DNA of 64,000 nucleotides. It comes from Aquiluna sp. (GTDB taxonomy: Bacteria; Actinomycetota; Actinomycetes; Actinomycetales; Microbacteriaceae). Numbering within the stretch: position 1 is the stretch's first letter; each line of letters opens with the position of its first letter. The DNA is taken from positions 1 through 64,000 of the forward strand of contig JAPKCK010000001.1 of NCBI GenBank assembly GCA_028822985.1, written 5' to 3'. The position numbers were made by a program, and so were the translations under genes. Of the stretch, positions 15,223 through 25,163 are shown one piece after another. The notes under the pieces were generated by a model, which was not told the DNA's origin, made no database searches, and saw nothing but the letters and a program-made list of their open reading frames with translations.

Positions 15223-18200
15223 ATGTTTAAAAAGATTCTGGTAGCCAACCGAGGTGAAATTGCCGTACGAGCATTTCGGGCCGCTTACGAAATTGGTGCG
15301 AAGACCGTAGCTGTCTACCCTTACGAAGATCGGGGCTCTGTCCACCGACTGAAGGCTGACGAGGCCTATGAGATAAAGGCAGATGGGTCACCCGTAAGGG
15401 CTTATCTTTCAGTCTCGGAAATGATACGGGTCGCCAAAGAATCGGGCGCCGACGCCATTTACCCGGGCTATGGCTTCTTGAGCGAAAACGCTGAACTTGG
15501 AAGGCAAGCCAAACTAAACGGAATAGCCTTTGTCGGCCCATCTCCAGAAGTTCTTGAGTTGGCTGGCGACAAGGTGAATGCCAAGGCAGCAGCAATCCGC
15601 GCAGGAGTCCCTGTTCTTGCTTCTACTGAATCGTCCGAGGATGTCCCAAAACTTATCGCCGAGGCTGGAAAGATCGGCTTTCCGCTATTTGTCAAGGCCG
15701 TTGCCGGAGGTGGTGGCCGCGGCATGCGCAAAGTAGACGCTGAGGCCGACCTTCCTGATGCAATCGGTGAAGCGATGCGTGAAGCAGGGAGTGCGTTTGG
15801 GGACGCTCACGTATTTCTCGAGCAAGCAGTAATTCGCCCGAGACACATCGAAGTGCAAATTTTGGCCGACAATCACGGCAACGTAGTTCATCTTCACGAG
15901 CGAGACTGTTCGATTCAGCGACGCAATCAAAAAGTCATTGAGATAGCTCCGGCTCCGCACCTAGATGACGTTCTTCGACAGCAATTGTTCGCCGATGCGG
16001 TTAATTTCGCCAAGGAAATCGGGTACCAGAATGCCGGGACCGTTGAGTTTCTAATTGAGACCGTGGGACCGAACACGGGAAAGCACGTGTTCATCGAGAT
16101 GAACCCCCGAATACAGGTTGAACACACTGTTACCGAAGAAATCACCGATGTTGATCTCGTGCAGTCTCAGCTTCGAATTGCTGCTGGCGCGACTCTTGCG
16201 GACATGGGCCTTACTCAAGACAGCATTCGGCCGCATGGCTTTGCCGTGCAGTGCAGGATTACTACTGAGGATCCAGCCGCGGGTTTTAGGCCCGACACTG
16301 GAAAGATAACGACCTATCGCTCCCCGGGTGGTGCTGGTATTCGACTTGATGGCGGAACAGTATCAACCGGAACCGAGGTTTCCCCTCACTTTGATTCGAT
16401 GCTCGTGAAGCTAATTACTCGGGGTAGAGATTTCAGATCGGCAGTTGATAGGGGGAAGCGCGCACTCGCCGAATTCAGAATTCGCGGTGTTGCCACCAAC
16501 ATTAATTTCCTGCAGGCAGTTTTGGATGACGAGACGTTTGCATCGGGCGAACTCTCAACGCACTTTATCGATGAGCGTCCCGAGCTTATGAATGCAAGGG
16601 TTTCCAAAGACCGTGGCACAAAGGTGCTGCAGTGGCTCGCCGAGGTGACCGTTAATAAGCCCTATGGCGACCGAGAAGGCCGGACAGATCCGCAACTAAA
16701 ATTACCAAAAATTGATTTGGGCACGACAGTTCCCGATGGTTCAAAGCAGCGATTGGTGGAACTTGGGCCGGAAGGTTTTGCCAAGTGGATGAGGTTACAG
16801 AGACAAGTTCTGGTCACTGACACCACCTTCAGGGACGCTCATCAGTCGCTACTTGCAACCAGAGTGCGAGGTCGCGACCTTGTGGCGGCGGCTCCGTACG
16901 TGGCCAGAATGACGCCGGAGCTTCTCTCGGTCGAAGCTTGGGGAGGCGCAACCTATGACGTAGCACTCAGGTTCCTCGGTGAGAACCCCTGGTCAAGGCT
17001 CGCTCAACTGCGAGAGGAGCTTCCAAATTTGTGCATTCAAATGTTGCTTCGTGGCCGAAATACCGTTGGCTATACTCCGTACCCGGTCGAGGTCACCGAC
17101 GCCTTTGTTGAAGAGGCCGCTCATACCGGAGTGGATATTTTCCGAATTTTTGATGCCCTGAACGATGTGTCGCAAATGGCACCGGCGATTGCGGCTGTAA
17201 GGGACAAGACCAAGTCTCTAGCCGAGGTTGGCATGAGCTTTACCGGTAATTTCTTGGATCCAAAAGAAGAGCTTTACACTCTGGATTACTACTTGAAACT
17301 CGCAGATCGAATCGTCGATGCCGGCGCTCACGTCCTCGCAATCAAGGACATGGCGGGCTTACTGAGACCCCAGGCTGCACGCGTACTTGTAAGCGCGCTC
17401 AGAGATCGATTTGATCTACCAGTTCACCTACACACTCATGACACGGCAGGCGGCCAGCTGGCGACGCTTTTGGCCGCAGTCGAGGCTGGAGTGGACGCAG
17501 TCGATGTGGCAAGTGCGCCGATGGCCGGCACCACTAGTCAGCCCTCATTTAGCTCCCTGGTTGCCGCACTGGAAAACACCGAGCGCGACACTGGAATTTC
17601 AATGAGCGCAGTGACCGATCTTGAGCCATATTGGGAGGCCGTCCGAAAGGTCTATTCGCCGTTTGAATCTGGACTGCCAGGCCCAACCGGTCGCGTTTAT
17701 TCGCATGAGATCCCCGGTGGTCAGCTTTCAAATCTCCGGCAACAGGCAATCGCGCTAGGTTTGGGTGACCGGTTCGAATTGGTTGAAGACATGTATGCGG
17801 CTGCGAATCGAATCCTTGGAAGGCCTCCTAAGGTGACTCCGTCTTCGAAAGTTGTCGGTGACTTGGCGCTGCATCTCGTTGCGGTCGAGGCTGACCCTGA
17901 AGATTTTGAAAATAACCCTCAAAACTATGACATTCCGGACTCCGTTATCGGTTTCATGGCAGGCGAATTAGGGGATCTGCCCGGTGGTTGGCCGGAACCA
18001 TTCCGGTCCAAGGTTCTGAAGGGTAAAAAACCTGACATTTCAGTGACTCCAGTTTCGACCGATGACTTAGCGGCCCTAAAATCCACAGACCACAAGCTGA
18101 TTCAGCGAACCCTGAATCAACTTTTGTTCCCCGGTCCAACCAAAGAGTTCGACCGTGTTCAGGCCGCGTACGGGGAGCTCGATAACCTCGAAACCCTTGA

Positions 18201-18624
18201 CTACCTATACGGGCTAGAGCAAGACCACGAGCATGTTGTGGAACTGCGAAAGGGGCTCCAGCTGTTCGTGGGCCTCGAGGCCATCGGAGAGGCTGACAGT
18301 AAAGGCTTCAGGACGGTGATGGCAAAACTCAACGGCCAGTTGCGTCCAATTTTGGCGCGAGATCACAGCATTACAGCGACAACTTCGTCTGCCGAAAAAG
18401 CAGATCCGGCCATCAAGGGACATGCGGCCGCTCCATTCACCGGTGTTGTGACTCCAAAGGTTGAAGTGGGTGATAGCGTTCAGGTCGGCGATCCAATTGC
18501 CGGTATCGAAGCTATGAAGATGGAAGCAAGCATCGCCGCCCCAATCTCTGGCAAAATAGTAAGGCTTGGCATTACTGGTCCCACGCCCGTTGAAGGCGGC
18601 GACCTAATAGCCGTAATTGAATAG
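15223..18624 (+). CDS. pyc: pyruvate carboxylase
   Basis: A full-length single-chain enzyme of 1133 residues that carboxylates pyruvate to oxaloacetate using ATP, bicarbonate and biotin. Biotin carboxylase domain at about 1-450 (ILVANRGEIAVRAF start, AGGGGRGMRKV ATP-grasp loop, FIEMNPRIQVEH). Carboxyltransferase domain at about 535-830 (TFRDAHQSLLATR, carbamylated Lys in AIKDMAGLL, metal ligands HTHDTAGGQ). C-terminal biotin carrier with EAMKMEA, biotinyl Lys about 1099. A TTG one codon upstream is possible; ATG is preferred. It supplies anaplerotic oxaloacetate. The MinD-like gene follows after eight bases. Confidence 0.97.
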   Translation: MFKKILVANRGEIAVRAFRAAYEIGAKTVAVYPYEDRGSVHRLKADEAYEIKADGSPVRAYLSVSEMIRVAKESGADAIYPGYGFLSENAELGRQAKLNGIAFVGPSPEVLELAGDKVNAKAAAIRAGVPVLASTESSEDVPKLIAEAGKIGFPLFVKAVAGGGGRGMRKVDAEADLPDAIGEAMREAGSAFGDAHVFLEQAVIRPRHIEVQILADNHGNVVHLHERDCSIQRRNQKVIEIAPAPHLDDVLRQQLFADAVNFAKEIGYQNAGTVEFLIETVGPNTGKHVFIEMNPRIQVEHTVTEEITDVDLVQSQLRIAAGATLADMGLTQDSIRPHGFAVQCRITTEDPAAGFRPDTGKITTYRSPGGAGIRLDGGTVSTGTEVSPHFDSMLVKLITRGRDFRSAVDRGKRALAEFRIRGVATNINFLQAVLDDETFASGELSTHFIDERPELMNARVSKDRGTKVLQWLAEVTVNKPYGDREGRTDPQLKLPKIDLGTTVPDGSKQRLVELGPEGFAKWMRLQRQVLVTDTTFRDAHQSLLATRVRGRDLVAAAPYVARMTPELLSVEAWGGATYDVALRFLGENPWSRLAQLREELPNLCIQMLLRGRNTVGYTPYPVEVTDAFVEEAAHTGVDIFRIFDALNDVSQMAPAIAAVRDKTKSLAEVGMSFTGNFLDPKEELYTLDYYLKLADRIVDAGAHVLAIKDMAGLLRPQAARVLVSALRDRFDLPVHLHTHDTAGGQLATLLAAVEAGVDAVDVASAPMAGTTSQPSFSSLVAALENTERDTGISMSAVTDLEPYWEAVRKVYSPFESGLPGPTGRVYSHEIPGGQLSNLRQQAIALGLGDRFELVEDMYAAANRILGRPPKVTPSSKVVGDLALHLVAVEADPEDFENNPQNYDIPDSVIGFMAGELGDLPGGWPEPFRSKVLKGKKPDISVTPVSTDDLAALKSTDHKLIQRTLNQLLFPGPTKEFDRVQAAYGELDNLETLDYLYGLEQDHEHVVELRKGLQLFVGLEAIGEADSKGFRTVMAKLNGQLRPILARDHSITATTSSAEKADPAIKGHAAAPFTGVVTPKVEVGDSVQVGDPIAGIEAMKMEASIAAPISGKIVRLGITGPTPVEGGDLIAVIE

Positions 18625-18632
18625 GAGTTGTT

Positions 18633-19724
18633 TTGGAAAAGAACCCAGAACGCGATTATGCCTCAGGAGAAAGCGCTGACTTCAGCGACTTGGAGCTCGA
18701 CCCAGAGACTGGTCAGTTGAACCAAGTTTCTGCCGATGCAGTGTCGATTCCCATTGACGTTGCTCCAGAGGTTGAGGACTTGTTTGCTGAGCCCGAGCCA
18801 GCTAGCTTGCTTACCGCGGACCGACTATTGCAAGACAAGGCAAAGCCGAACTTTATTCCGGAGACCTTTTTTAGGCGCAGCCTGTATCGAATCAGCTTTG
18901 GTCTCATAAACCTCGGCGACAACGCCGTGGTGCGGGCCAGAAGGGCCCTCGACGCAAGGATTAGGGCTGATCTTGCTGGAGAAACCAAGTTTGTACCAGT
19001 GCTTACTCGAAAGGGCGGCGTTGGAAAAACCACAATGACTGCCCTCATTGGCATGGCAATGGCGCGAGCCCGAGAAGATCGGATACTTGCAATCGACGCA
19101 AACCCGGATCGCGGAACACTGTCGGAACGCGTGCAAAAGCGTACCGATCGCACGGTTAGGGACGTCGTTAATCGAGCTGGCGGTATTTCAAGTTTTAGCG
19201 TCTTCAGTGATTTTGTCTCACGCGATAAATCTCGCTTGGACGTGCTTTCATCGGACGCCGATCCCATGATCTCTGAAGCTTTCAACGAGGGCGACTACAA
19301 CGTAGTGGCAGACATTGCTGCAAGGTATTACAGCGTCTGCCTTACCGACTGTGGTACTGGAATTGTTCACAGTGTCATGCGTGCGGTTTTGATGCGGGCC
19401 AACGGAGTAGTAATTGTTTCTGGTGGATCGATTGACGAGGCGAAGCTCGCTTCCGAGACTCTCACCTGGTTGGACTCGAATGGGCACAGCGAGCTTGTTC
19501 GCAATAGCGTGGTGGCCCTGAACACTGCGACTTTTGGGACAGAGCTCGTGAAGCTTGATGAAATCGAAGCCCACTTTCAATCTCGGGTTCGTGCCGTAGT
19601 CAGAATTCCTTACGACCCTCAGCTAGCCGCAGGAGCTTTTATCGATTTCGATCAGTTGCACCCCGCCACAAGGCAGGCTGCCAGAGACCTAGCCGCCTTG
19701 GTGGTTGATGGGTTAGCTGCTTGA
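18633..19724 (+). CDS. MinD/ParA-like ATPase with long N-terminal extension
   Basis: 363 residues. The first 115 are acidic and then basic, with FFRRSLYRISFGLINLG as a possible amphipathic segment. The ATPase domain follows with RKGGVGKTT, switch ILAIDANPDRGTLSERV and VCLTDCGTG in place of the usual D-x-P at Walker B. Such proteins occur in actinobacteria near type VII secretion or orphan loci; no secretion genes are close here. TTG start with AGGAG upstream. Its stop overlaps the deformylase start (TTGA), so the two are coupled. Confidence 0.75.
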   Translation: MEKNPERDYASGESADFSDLELDPETGQLNQVSADAVSIPIDVAPEVEDLFAEPEPASLLTADRLLQDKAKPNFIPETFFRRSLYRISFGLINLGDNAVVRARRALDARIRADLAGETKFVPVLTRKGGVGKTTMTALIGMAMARAREDRILAIDANPDRGTLSERVQKRTDRTVRDVVNRAGGISSFSVFSDFVSRDKSRLDVLSSDADPMISEAFNEGDYNVVADIAARYYSVCLTDCGTGIVHSVMRAVLMRANGVVIVSGGSIDEAKLASETLTWLDSNGHSELVRNSVVALNTATFGTELVKLDEIEAHFQSRVRAVVRIPYDPQLAAGAFIDFDQLHPATRQAARDLAALVVDGLAA

Positions 19725-20215
19725 GCGTCAGGGAAATAAGGCTTTTTGGCGACCCAATCCTGAAAACACCATCAGCTGAAATCCTCGATTTCACATCGGC
19801 TTCGGGTCTGATACAGGATCTAATCGACACCACGTCTCTGTCCGGTAGGGCGGGAGTGGCAGCCACGCAGATCGGTGTGGGGCTAAGTGCGTTCGCCTAT
19901 AACGTAGAGGGTGAAATCGGCTACCTCATAAACCCAAAAATTACTGAACTCTCGGGTGAACTAGTTCCAATGGAGGAGGGCTGTCTTTCAGTCCCGGGCC
20001 TTTGGCACCTGGCCATGCGCCATCCCTTAGCCAAGGCCTCAGGCTTTCAGCTTGATGGATCAATAATTGAAATCTCAGGTGAAGGCTTGATGGCTCAAGC
20101 CCTCCAGCATGAAATTGATCACCTATCGGGAATTCTTTATCTGGATCGCTTGGAAAAGCAGGAGCGAAAACTAGCCTTTAAGGCCCTCCGCGAGCAAGCG
20201 TGGTTTACGCGCTAG
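19721..20215 (+). CDS. def: peptide deformylase
   Basis: 164 residues with the three signature motifs: GRAGVAATQIGV (motif I), EEGCLSVPG with the metal-binding Cys (motif II) and QHEIDHLSG with the HExxDH metal ligands and catalytic Glu (motif III). It removes the formyl group from the N-terminal Met of new proteins. The TTG start overlaps the upstream stop. In motif II the loop after CLSVPG continues LWHLAM, where many enzymes have a more polar segment. The end overlaps the convergent acyl-CoA ligase gene by 11 bases. Confidence 0.93.
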   Translation: MSVREIRLFGDPILKTPSAEILDFTSASGLIQDLIDTTSLSGRAGVAATQIGVGLSAFAYNVEGEIGYLINPKITELSGELVPMEEGCLSVPGLWHLAMRHPLAKASGFQLDGSIIEISGEGLMAQALQHEIDHLSGILYLDRLEKQERKLAFKALREQAWFTR

Positions 20216-22004
20216 CGTAAATCCTCTCCACTTGAAGATCGAAATCCACCATCACTTTGGAGCGCTTAATCTTCAGCGATGGTGTCAAGTGACCGGATGC
20301 CTCGGTTAGCTCAACGTCCAGAATTTCAAAAGAGCGCACCTGCTCAGCTTTCGAGAATAACTCGTTGACTTCGTCAACAGTCTTTTGAATCTCCGCAATT
20401 ATGGTCGGGTGCTTCGTTGCCTCGGCGAGCGTCAGTTTCTTCTCGATGCCGTTGTTTTGAGCCCAAACCATCACCATGTCTGGGTCCAGAGATATGAGCG
20501 CTGAAATAAATGGCTTTGAGTCCCCAATCACGACTACCTGCCCGACAAGTGGGTGGGCACGAAGTGGATCTTCAATCGGAGCCGGGGCAACATTCTTGCC
20601 TCCCGCGGTTACGAGCATCTCTTTTTTGCGGCCAGTGATAGTGAGGAAGCCGTCCTCGTCCAGCTCACCAAGGTCGCCTGTTCGGAACCAATCTTCAACA
20701 AACGCTTCTCTGGTTGCGGCTTCGTTACGCCGGTAGCCGCGCATACAGTTGATGCCGCGCAGCCAAATTTCTCCGTCATCGGCGATCTTGATTCCAGTTC
20801 CAGGTAGAGCGCGACCGACTTTGCCAATTTTTTGCCAGACAACCCGCCCGATTACGGCGGCAGCGGCTGTTTCGGTAAGCCCGTAGCCTTCTAGCACGAT
20901 TAGTCCGATGCCTCGATAAAAGTGTCCAAGCCTTGCTCCGAGCGGGGCGCCTCCTGAAATAGCGTATTTCACGTTGCCACCCATTGCGGCACGCAACTTG
21001 CCGTAGACGAGTCGGTCAAACAGCTTGTGCTTGATCTTTAGCCCAAGAGAAGGTCCGGACTTGCTGTCCAGAGCCTTCGAGTAATCGATTGCGACCTCGG
21101 CAGCGGAACGGAAAATCTTGCCCTTGCCTCCGGTTTCTGCCCTTAGCTCTGCGCCGTTGTAAATCTTCTCGAAAACTCTTGGAACCGCCAAGATGAAGGT
21201 TGGCTTGAATACTGGAAGAACTTGAACCACTTGTAGAGAGTCACTCAAGTGACCTACTCGGATTCCAGAGTGAAGACACAGAACCGAAACGTACCTAGCC
21301 AGAATATGAGCAAGCGGCAGGAAGATGAGTGAGGATTGTTTGATATTGGCAATTTCTGGGATTTCCGCAGCAGCATTCTTTGCATGATCCACAAAGCTCT
21401 TGTGAGTCAGCTCGCAGCCCTTTGGGTTACCTGTGGTGCCGGATGTGTAAACGATGGTCGCGAGGTCGCCCAGGTTTGCGTGCGAGCGAGCTTTTTCCAG
21501 CTGGTCGTCACCAATCTTTTCACCGTCTTGGTGAAGTCCGGAAAAGTCTTTTGAATCAATTCTCCAAACGTGCTTCACTTTTGGAGCGCTGGACTTGACC
21601 TTGTTGAAGCGCTCTAAATGCTCGTCGTCCTCTATGAACAGAGCAATTGCATCCGAATCGGTCAGTATCCATTCAATTTGGCTTGCTGCCGAGCTTTCGT
21701 AGATTGGCACACCTATTGCACCCGCGAACCAAATGGCAAAATCAATCATTGTCCACTCATACCGAGTGCGAGACATTATGGCTACAGCGTCGCCCGGCTT
21801 AATTCCCTTAGCGATAAGACCCTTGGCTAGTGACTTGACCTCGTCCAAGAACTCCTGGGAGGTTACATTTCTCCAAGTGCCGTCCTTGTTCTGGCGGCTA
21901 AAAAGTGGATGAGACGGGTCTATTGCGACTCTTTCAAGGAGAAGGTCGCTCGCGTTCAGGCTTGGGTCTGTGTTCACCTTTATTGGCACATCGTAAAACT
22001 TCAT
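20205..22004 (-). CDS. long-chain fatty-acid--CoA ligase
   Basis: About 599 residues from the ATG that follows CAGGAGAG. AMP-binding motif IVYTSGTTGNPKGCELTH, GYGLTETAAAAV and the hinge FRTGDLGELDEDGFLTITGRK (cited in parts) identify an ANL-superfamily synthetase of the FadD15 type. It activates long-chain fatty acids with ATP and CoA, either for degradation or for recycling into membrane lipids. Stand-alone gene; the next genes on the opposite strand are glucokinase and an acyltransferase that would use acyl-CoA. Confidence 0.9.
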   Translation of the reverse strand: MKFYDVPIKVNTDPSLNASDLLLERVAIDPSHPLFSRQNKDGTWRNVTSQEFLDEVKSLAKGLIAKGIKPGDAVAIMSRTRYEWTMIDFAIWFAGAIGVPIYESSAASQIEWILTDSDAIALFIEDDEHLERFNKVKSSAPKVKHVWRIDSKDFSGLHQDGEKIGDDQLEKARSHANLGDLATIVYTSGTTGNPKGCELTHKSFVDHAKNAAAEIPEIANIKQSSLIFLPLAHILARYVSVLCLHSGIRVGHLSDSLQVVQVLPVFKPTFILAVPRVFEKIYNGAELRAETGGKGKIFRSAAEVAIDYSKALDSKSGPSLGLKIKHKLFDRLVYGKLRAAMGGNVKYAISGGAPLGARLGHFYRGIGLIVLEGYGLTETAAAAVIGRVVWQKIGKVGRALPGTGIKIADDGEIWLRGINCMRGYRRNEAATREAFVEDWFRTGDLGELDEDGFLTITGRKKEMLVTAGGKNVAPAPIEDPLRAHPLVGQVVVIGDSKPFISALISLDPDMVMVWAQNNGIEKKLTLAEATKHPTIIAEIQKTVDEVNELFSKAEQVRSFEILDVELTEASGHLTPSLKIKRSKVMVDFDLQVERIYASA

Positions 22005-22151
22005 TGTCTCTCCTGTGTCCATTTACCCATACTTTAACTTGTTTTGAATTGGATTTCCATTGGTACTGGAAAATCAATAAATTTCTTTGTAGCTTTTTGT
22101 GGTGGTTCGCCCCCTAAAATTTAGCTCTCACCTAACCAAGGAGCTAAAAGC

Positions 22152-23102
22152 TTGCTCAGCATCGGCATAGACATCGGCGGCACCAAAATTTTGGGGGCAA
22201 TTGTCGACGACAACGGCAAGGTTATAACCGAGAAAAGGGTCTTATCACCGGCCAAGGATGCAGATTTGATGGTGAATGCGGTGGCAGGTTTGATTCAAGA
22301 GCTTTTTGAGCAGGTTGGATCAGAGCAGGTGCCGGTGGGTGTCGCGGCTGCAGGGTTTATCGATGCCGACCAATCCAATGTCCTATACGCGCCGAACTTG
22401 AGCTGGAGAGATGAGCCGCTTCGAGAACGTTTAGAGGAAAAAATTCAGCGGAGCCTTGTTATCGAGAATGACGCAAACGCCGCCGGCTGGGCAGAATATC
22501 GTTTTGGAGCGGGCAAAGGCTCAAGGGACATGGTCATGCTCACGCTAGGCACGGGGGTGGGCGGTGCGGTTATCTCTGATGGCGCCATTCGAAGAGGGGG
22601 CTTCGGCATTGCCGGAGAGCTTGGACACATCAGGGTTGTCAGGGGCGGCAAGCAATGCGGCTGCGGGAGAACCGGTTGCGTCGAGCAGTATGCCTCAGGA
22701 ACCGCATTGCTAGAGGCCGCTCGAATTTTGAGTTCAAGCGGCGATCCAGCTGGGAACCTGCTCGCATCTTTGCAGGCAGACCATCAGGAACTGACGGGGG
22801 AGCATGTTAGGCAAGCGCTTGCTGCCAAAGACCCAGGCGCATTGTCGCTCCTGCGCGATGTTGGAGCCTTCCTCGGTGAAGCAATGGGGAGTATTACTGC
22901 CGCTCTCGACCCTCAGGTTTATGTAATAGGCGGAGGCCTTTCCGAGGCTGGAGAATTACTACTTGACCCGATCAGAGAGAGCTTCCTTCGAGAATTACCG
23001 GCACAGGGTTTTCGACCGGTGGCTAAAATTTTGGCAGCATCCTTCTCGAATCAGGCTGGAGTGATTGGCGCCGCTGATTTGGCGCGCGACTCACTTCGGT
23101 AG
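22152..23102 (+). CDS. ROK-family glucokinase
   Basis: 316 residues. ATP motif GIDIGGTKILGA, the catalytic-type segment ENDANAAGWAEY, and the ROK zinc site in CGCGRTGCVEQYASG. It phosphorylates glucose at C6 at the entry of glycolysis. TTG start with AAGGAG eight bases upstream. No DNA-binding domain is present, so it is an enzyme and not a ROK repressor. It starts a same-strand run with plsC and aroG. Confidence 0.9.
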   Translation: MLSIGIDIGGTKILGAIVDDNGKVITEKRVLSPAKDADLMVNAVAGLIQELFEQVGSEQVPVGVAAAGFIDADQSNVLYAPNLSWRDEPLRERLEEKIQRSLVIENDANAAGWAEYRFGAGKGSRDMVMLTLGTGVGGAVISDGAIRRGGFGIAGELGHIRVVRGGKQCGCGRTGCVEQYASGTALLEAARILSSSGDPAGNLLASLQADHQELTGEHVRQALAAKDPGALSLLRDVGAFLGEAMGSITAALDPQVYVIGGGLSEAGELLLDPIRESFLRELPAQGFRPVAKILAASFSNQAGVIGAADLARDSLR

Positions 23103-23128
23103 GCTGTCAGGCAACGACTGGAGAATTC

Positions 23129-23815
23129 ATGACCTATTTTTTTCTAAAGAATTTTGTTCTGGGTCCCATTCTCAGGCTGCTGTTCCGACCGTGGTCTAGA
23201 GGGACCGAACACATTCCAAGGAATGGCGGTGCAATTTTGGCATCAAACCATTTATCTTTTGTCGACTCCATTTTTCTGCCGCTCAAGCTAAGACGCCCGG
23301 TGACCTTTCTGGCTAAGAGCGAATATTTCAACGGTAAGGGCCTCAAAGGGGCTCTCATAAAGTGGTTTTTCATTTCCACTGGCCAGATCCCTATAGATAG
23401 GTCTGGGGGCAAGGCCTCGGAGGATTCGTTGAATACTGGTCTCGGAGTTCTAGAACGAGGTTTGCTACTGGGTATTTATCCCGAAGGAACAAGGTCCCCC
23501 AACTCCGACATGCATCGAGGTAGAACCGGCATAGCCAGAATGGCCCTAGAGGCCGGGGTTCCAGTGATACCGGTTGCAATGATTGACACCGACAAGGTTC
23601 AGCCGCTGGGCGCTAAGTATCCAAAAATACATCGAGTAGGAGTGGTGATTGGGGAGCCGTTAGACTTCTCTAGGTTTGCCGGCATGGAGGGTGAGCGAGC
23701 GGTCTTGAGATCCGTGACCGACCAAATCGTGTACAACATCCACCGACTTTCGAATCAAAAGTATGAAGACGTGTACGCCTCGACGGTCAAAAGCAGACTT
23801 GCAAGAGCAGAATAG
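23129..23815 (+). CDS. plsC: 1-acyl-sn-glycerol-3-phosphate acyltransferase (PlsC family)
   Basis: 228 residues with an N-terminal hydrophobic anchor, the catalytic HX4D motif in SNHLSFVDS and the substrate motif YPEGTRSP. It transfers an acyl chain to lysophosphatidic acid to give phosphatidic acid on the cytoplasmic side of the membrane. The arrangement with a DAHP synthase downstream (6-base gap) and an Rv2175c homologue follows the mycobacterial neighbourhood. Confidence 0.9.
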   Translation: MTYFFLKNFVLGPILRLLFRPWSRGTEHIPRNGGAILASNHLSFVDSIFLPLKLRRPVTFLAKSEYFNGKGLKGALIKWFFISTGQIPIDRSGGKASEDSLNTGLGVLERGLLLGIYPEGTRSPNSDMHRGRTGIARMALEAGVPVIPVAMIDTDKVQPLGAKYPKIHRVGVVIGEPLDFSRFAGMEGERAVLRSVTDQIVYNIHRLSNQKYEDVYASTVKSRLARAE

Positions 23816-23821
23816 GGAATC

Positions 23822-25162
23822 GTGAACGAGTTCGGATTAGACAACTACCTCAATCTTGAGGCGAAGCAGCAACCAACCTGGGACAGCCAAGAGACTCTTG
23901 AAAAGGTAAAAGAAGAGCTGTCTGTTAAGCCACCGTTGGTGTTTGCCGGCGAAGTTGACTCGTTACGCGATCGAATTGCAACTGCGAGCCGAGGCGAAGC
24001 CTTTGTTCTCCAGGGTGGCGACTGTGCCGAGACCTTTGCGGATGCAACCGCAGATCGAATTCGCAGTCGGATAAAAACGGTCCTGCAGATGGCAGTCGTT
24101 CTCATGTATGGCTCCTCGCTGCCGGTGGTCAAAATGGGTCGCATGGCCGGTCAGTTTGCTAAGCCGAGGTCTGCGGACAACGAAACTCGTGGAGACGTAA
24201 CTTTGCCGGCCTACCGCGGCGATGCGGTAAACGGATACGAATTCACTCCTGAGTCAAGAAGAAATGACCCCAATAGATTAATGCAGGCTTACAACACGTC
24301 TGCAAGCACACTCAACTTAATTAGGGCCTTCACGACCGGCGGCTTCGCCGACCTTCGCGAAGTCCACTCGTGGAATAAGGGCTTCACGGACAACCCGGCG
24401 AATAAGCGTTACGAAAGCATTGCTCAGGACATTGACCGAGCGATGAGATTTATGGACGCCTGCGGAATTGACGCAAATGAGCTTAAGTCGACCGAGTTCT
24501 TTGTGTCCCACGAGGGCTTGTTATTCGACTACGAGCGCCCACTAACCAGACTAGATTCCAGAACCGGAACGCCATATGTCACAAGCGGTCACTTTATTTG
24601 GGTGGGGGAGCGAACAAGGCAACTTGATGGCGCCCACATTGACTACCTCTCGAAGGTTAGAAACCCTTTGGGCGTGAAGCTCGGGCCTTCGACTAGCAAG
24701 CAAGACGTTCTTGATTTGATCGACAGGCTGGATCCAGAGCGCGAGCCAGGCCGATTGACTTTTATTAGCCGAATGGGAGCTGGCAAAATCCGCGATGAGC
24801 TTCCAAAGCTTATTGAAGCAGCACAGGAGTCCGAGTCGACTCCGCTGTGGATCACCGACCCAATGCATGGAAACGGCATGACAACTGCGAATGGCTACAA
24901 GTCCAGAAGGTTCGATGACATCATGGACGAGGTCGCAGGCTTCTTCGAGGTGCACCGAGGACTTGGAACTCACCCGGGCGGACTACATGTTGAGCTAACC
25001 GGTGACGATGTCGCGGAATGTCTTGGCGGGTCAGATTTGATTGACGAAAGCACTCTGGCCGAGCGCTATGAGTCAGTGTGCGACCCGAGGCTAAACCACA
25101 TGCAGTCTCTCGAGCTTGCCTTTTTGGTGGCTGAGCAGCTGGTAAAAACGGCAAGGGCGTAA
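23822..25162 (+). CDS. aroG: 3-deoxy-7-phosphoheptulonate synthase, class II
   Basis: 446 residues of the plant-like class II DAHP synthase fold: LQGGDCAETFAD near residue 65, SHEGLLFDYERPLTR, GVKLGPST, and ITDPMHGNGM followed by LGTHPGGLHVELTGDDVAEC. It condenses phosphoenolpyruvate with erythrose-4-phosphate as the first step of aromatic amino acid synthesis. GTG start six bases after plsC. trpD of the same pathway lies at the end of the window. Confidence 0.95.
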   Translation: MNEFGLDNYLNLEAKQQPTWDSQETLEKVKEELSVKPPLVFAGEVDSLRDRIATASRGEAFVLQGGDCAETFADATADRIRSRIKTVLQMAVVLMYGSSLPVVKMGRMAGQFAKPRSADNETRGDVTLPAYRGDAVNGYEFTPESRRNDPNRLMQAYNTSASTLNLIRAFTTGGFADLREVHSWNKGFTDNPANKRYESIAQDIDRAMRFMDACGIDANELKSTEFFVSHEGLLFDYERPLTRLDSRTGTPYVTSGHFIWVGERTRQLDGAHIDYLSKVRNPLGVKLGPSTSKQDVLDLIDRLDPEREPGRLTFISRMGAGKIRDELPKLIEAAQESESTPLWITDPMHGNGMTTANGYKSRRFDDIMDEVAGFFEVHRGLGTHPGGLHVELTGDDVAECLGGSDLIDESTLAERYESVCDPRLNHMQSLELAFLVAEQLVKTARA

Positions 25163-25163
25163 A

